From JAPOQD01 sp964620555 (GTDB taxonomy: Bacteria; Pseudomonadota; Gammaproteobacteria; Pseudomonadales; Halieaceae): a stretch of DNA of 7,274 bases. Within the stretch, counting starts at the first letter, position 1, and each line of letters opens with the position of its first letter. Both the position numbers and the translations under genes were made by a program. The DNA lies in the NCBI GenBank assembly GCA_964620555.1, contig CAZUGZ010000064.1:1-7274 (forward strand), in the 5' to 3' direction. Of this stretch, positions 6,557 to 7,274 are shown one piece after another. Under the pieces are notes generated by a model. The model worked only from the letters and a program-made list of their open reading frames with translations. It had not been told where the DNA came from and ran no database searches.

Positions 6557-7030
6557 ATGACGGAAATAGTACATCGCACTGTTCCATTCGATGTGGACGC
6601 TTTTCTTGCGGAAGCCAATGAGTGCCGTCTGGCGACGAACGGCCCAACCGTGCGCCCGATGTGGTACCAGTGGGAAGATGAGACGTTCTGGGTGATCTCC
6701 GGGCCGCACGCAAAACTGTATGCCCGGCTTCAGAAGGATCCCAGGGCGTCACTGGTCGTGGACGTGTTCGAGCTCGACACGGGCCGGGTCCACCAGGTGA
6801 TGGCCACCGGAGAAGTTGAAATGACCCCTTACGACGTCGACCGCGCCCGCAGAATGCTCATACGCTACCTCGGTCCCGACCAGTCACAATGGTCGACGAC
6901 GCCCGATGATTATCCCGGATATCTGCGGGATGGGGGACCTCCCGGTGCCGTATGGTTGAAATTGAACGCAAAAAAAGTGCTGACGTTTAATTTTTCATTC
7001 GGACTCGACTTCAATTCGTTGACCGGGTAA
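6557..7030 (+). CDS. PNPOx-like FMN-binding split-barrel protein
   Basis: This 157-residue protein resembles the pyridoxamine-5'-phosphate-oxidase-like split beta-barrel family, which binds FMN (or F420 or heme in some branches) as a dimer. The family pattern is visible as RLATNGPTVRPMWYQWEDETFWVIS (strands 1-3, roughly residues 24-48), then KLYARLQKDPRASLVVD (helix plus strand), and a further strand VHQVMATGEVEM. The C-terminal half, with YDVDRARRMLIRYLG and PGAVWLKLNAKKVLTFNF, completes the barrel. The ATG at 6557 is well placed behind AGGAG at 6546-6550. The family is broad and catalytic roles differ, so no reaction is assigned; a redox or flavin-handling job alongside the upstream flavoprotein is possible. 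The separation from the operon by 225 nt makes independent expression plausible. Confidence 0.8.
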   Translation: MTEIVHRTVPFDVDAFLAEANECRLATNGPTVRPMWYQWEDETFWVISGPHAKLYARLQKDPRASLVVDVFELDTGRVHQVMATGEVEMTPYDVDRARRMLIRYLGPDQSQWSTTPDDYPGYLRDGGPPGAVWLKLNAKKVLTFNFSFGLDFNSLTG

Positions 7031-7079
7031 CGCAGCGCCTACCAATAGCCCGACAAAGAACTGATCTGTAGTTGGCGCG

Positions 7080-7100
7080 CTAGCCCGCATATTTCACCAA
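7080..7100 (+). repeat. Left terminal inverted repeat
   Basis: This copy begins CTAGCCCGCATATTTCACC and is the exact reverse complement of 7243-7263. Identity stops at the outer edge (G7079 against A7264 is not complementary) and breaks at the next inner bases, so the 21-bp length is sharply defined. Confidence 0.9.
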
Positions 7101-7164
7101 GGTTTGTAGCGAGGACGTCGAGACGCCGCAGTGGCAGGGTGCGCGGACCGGAAGACGCTGAAGG

Positions 7165-7184
7165 CATAGTTGACACTATGTCAA
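7165..7184. repeat. Apical hairpin with two competing inverted repeats
   Basis: CATAGT (7165-7170) and ACTATG (7175-7180) flank TGAC, giving a 6-bp stem with a 4-nt loop. Overlapping it, TTGACA (7170-7175) and TGTCAA (7179-7184) form a second perfect 6-bp inverted repeat with a 3-nt centre. The two cannot form at once. The site is the tip of the long foldback. Confidence 0.6.
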
Positions 7185-7242
7185 AGCGGCTGGAGGGAGC
7201 ACGCCCTGTCACAGCGAGGGTATCGGCGTTCGCAGCAGAAGG

Positions 7243-7263
7243 TTGGTGAAATATGCGGGCTAG
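7243..7263 (-). repeat. Right terminal inverted repeat
   Basis: This copy ends GGTGAAATATGCGGGCTAG and is the perfect inverted match of 7080-7100. The 11 nt after it run to the window end and show no feature and no clear flanking duplication other than the shared CTAG. Confidence 0.9.
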
Positions 7264-7274
7264 ATCCTCTTCAC

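Larger units (their letters stand above)
7080..7263. mobile_element. 184-bp MITE-like foldback element
   Basis: The element is bounded by perfect 21-bp terminal inverted repeats and contains no gene. Its interior also folds back on itself: 7123-7128 pairs with 7224-7229, 7131-7144 pairs with 7199-7212 (13 of 14 positions, two of them G-T), 7156-7159 pairs with 7185-7188, and 7165-7170 with 7175-7180 around a TGAC loop. Almost the whole length can form one long imperfect hairpin, the layout of miniature inverted-repeat elements. Both ends carry the palindrome CTAG, which could be part of the repeat or a 4-bp target duplication. The parent transposase is not in the window. The CTAG-type ends loosely recall IS1380-like termini (ISEcp1), but that link is only a guess. 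Confidence 0.75.

Noticed and set aside
7080..7263. Integron attC site
   Set aside because: It is palindromic, but the ends do not match the RYYYAAC/GTTRRRY core pattern and the arms are perfect rather than attC-like.

Overview
The window is about 7.3 kb of moderately GC-rich, densely coding bacterial DNA. All seven recognisable genes lie on the + strand, with tight spacing and good Shine-Dalgarno sequences. Protein style suggests an aerobic heterotrophic proteobacterium: a FadE-like acyl-CoA dehydrogenase, an AMP-forming acyl-CoA ligase, and a two-subunit (alpha/beta) ThDP dehydrogenase next to a lipoyl protein. A marine gammaproteobacterium is my best guess, but that is an inference from style, not a proven placement.

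Layout. 2-856 is the 3' part of an acyl-CoA dehydrogenase gene that starts outside the window. 858-2384 is an acyl-CoA ligase, starting 1 nt after the dehydrogenase stop. 2404-3381 and 3394-4377 are the E1 alpha and E1 beta subunits of an acetoin/2-oxoacid dehydrogenase-type complex. 4405-4635 is a free-standing 76-residue lipoyl domain. 4733-6331 is a phytoene-dehydrogenase-like (CrtI/COG1233-type) FAD oxidoreductase. Gaps from 2 to 6331 are 1, 19, 12, 27 and 97 nt, so these six genes are probably one transcription unit. After a 225-nt gap comes 6557-7030, a small PNPOx-like flavin-binding split-barrel protein that may have its own promoter. The window ends with a 184-bp non-coding foldback element (7080-7263) with perfect 21-bp terminal inverted repeats. 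It looks like a MITE, or a non-autonomous relic of an insertion sequence.

How the genes may work together. The ligase would activate a carboxylic acid to its CoA thioester and the dehydrogenase would put in an alpha,beta double bond. E1 alpha/beta would cleave or decarboxylate a 2-oxoacid or alpha-hydroxyketone-like intermediate and transfer the acyl unit to a lipoyl arm. The unusual point is that the arm sits on a tiny separate protein. No E2 acyltransferase core, no peripheral-subunit-binding domain and no dihydrolipoamide dehydrogenase (E3) is present in the window. The position usually held by E2/E3 is taken by the lipoyl protein and a CrtI-like flavoprotein. This may be an undescribed split 2-oxoacid-dehydrogenase-like system inside a catabolic operon. 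Its substrate cannot be read from the sequence, and an E2/E3 encoded elsewhere (including upstream, outside the window) cannot be excluded.
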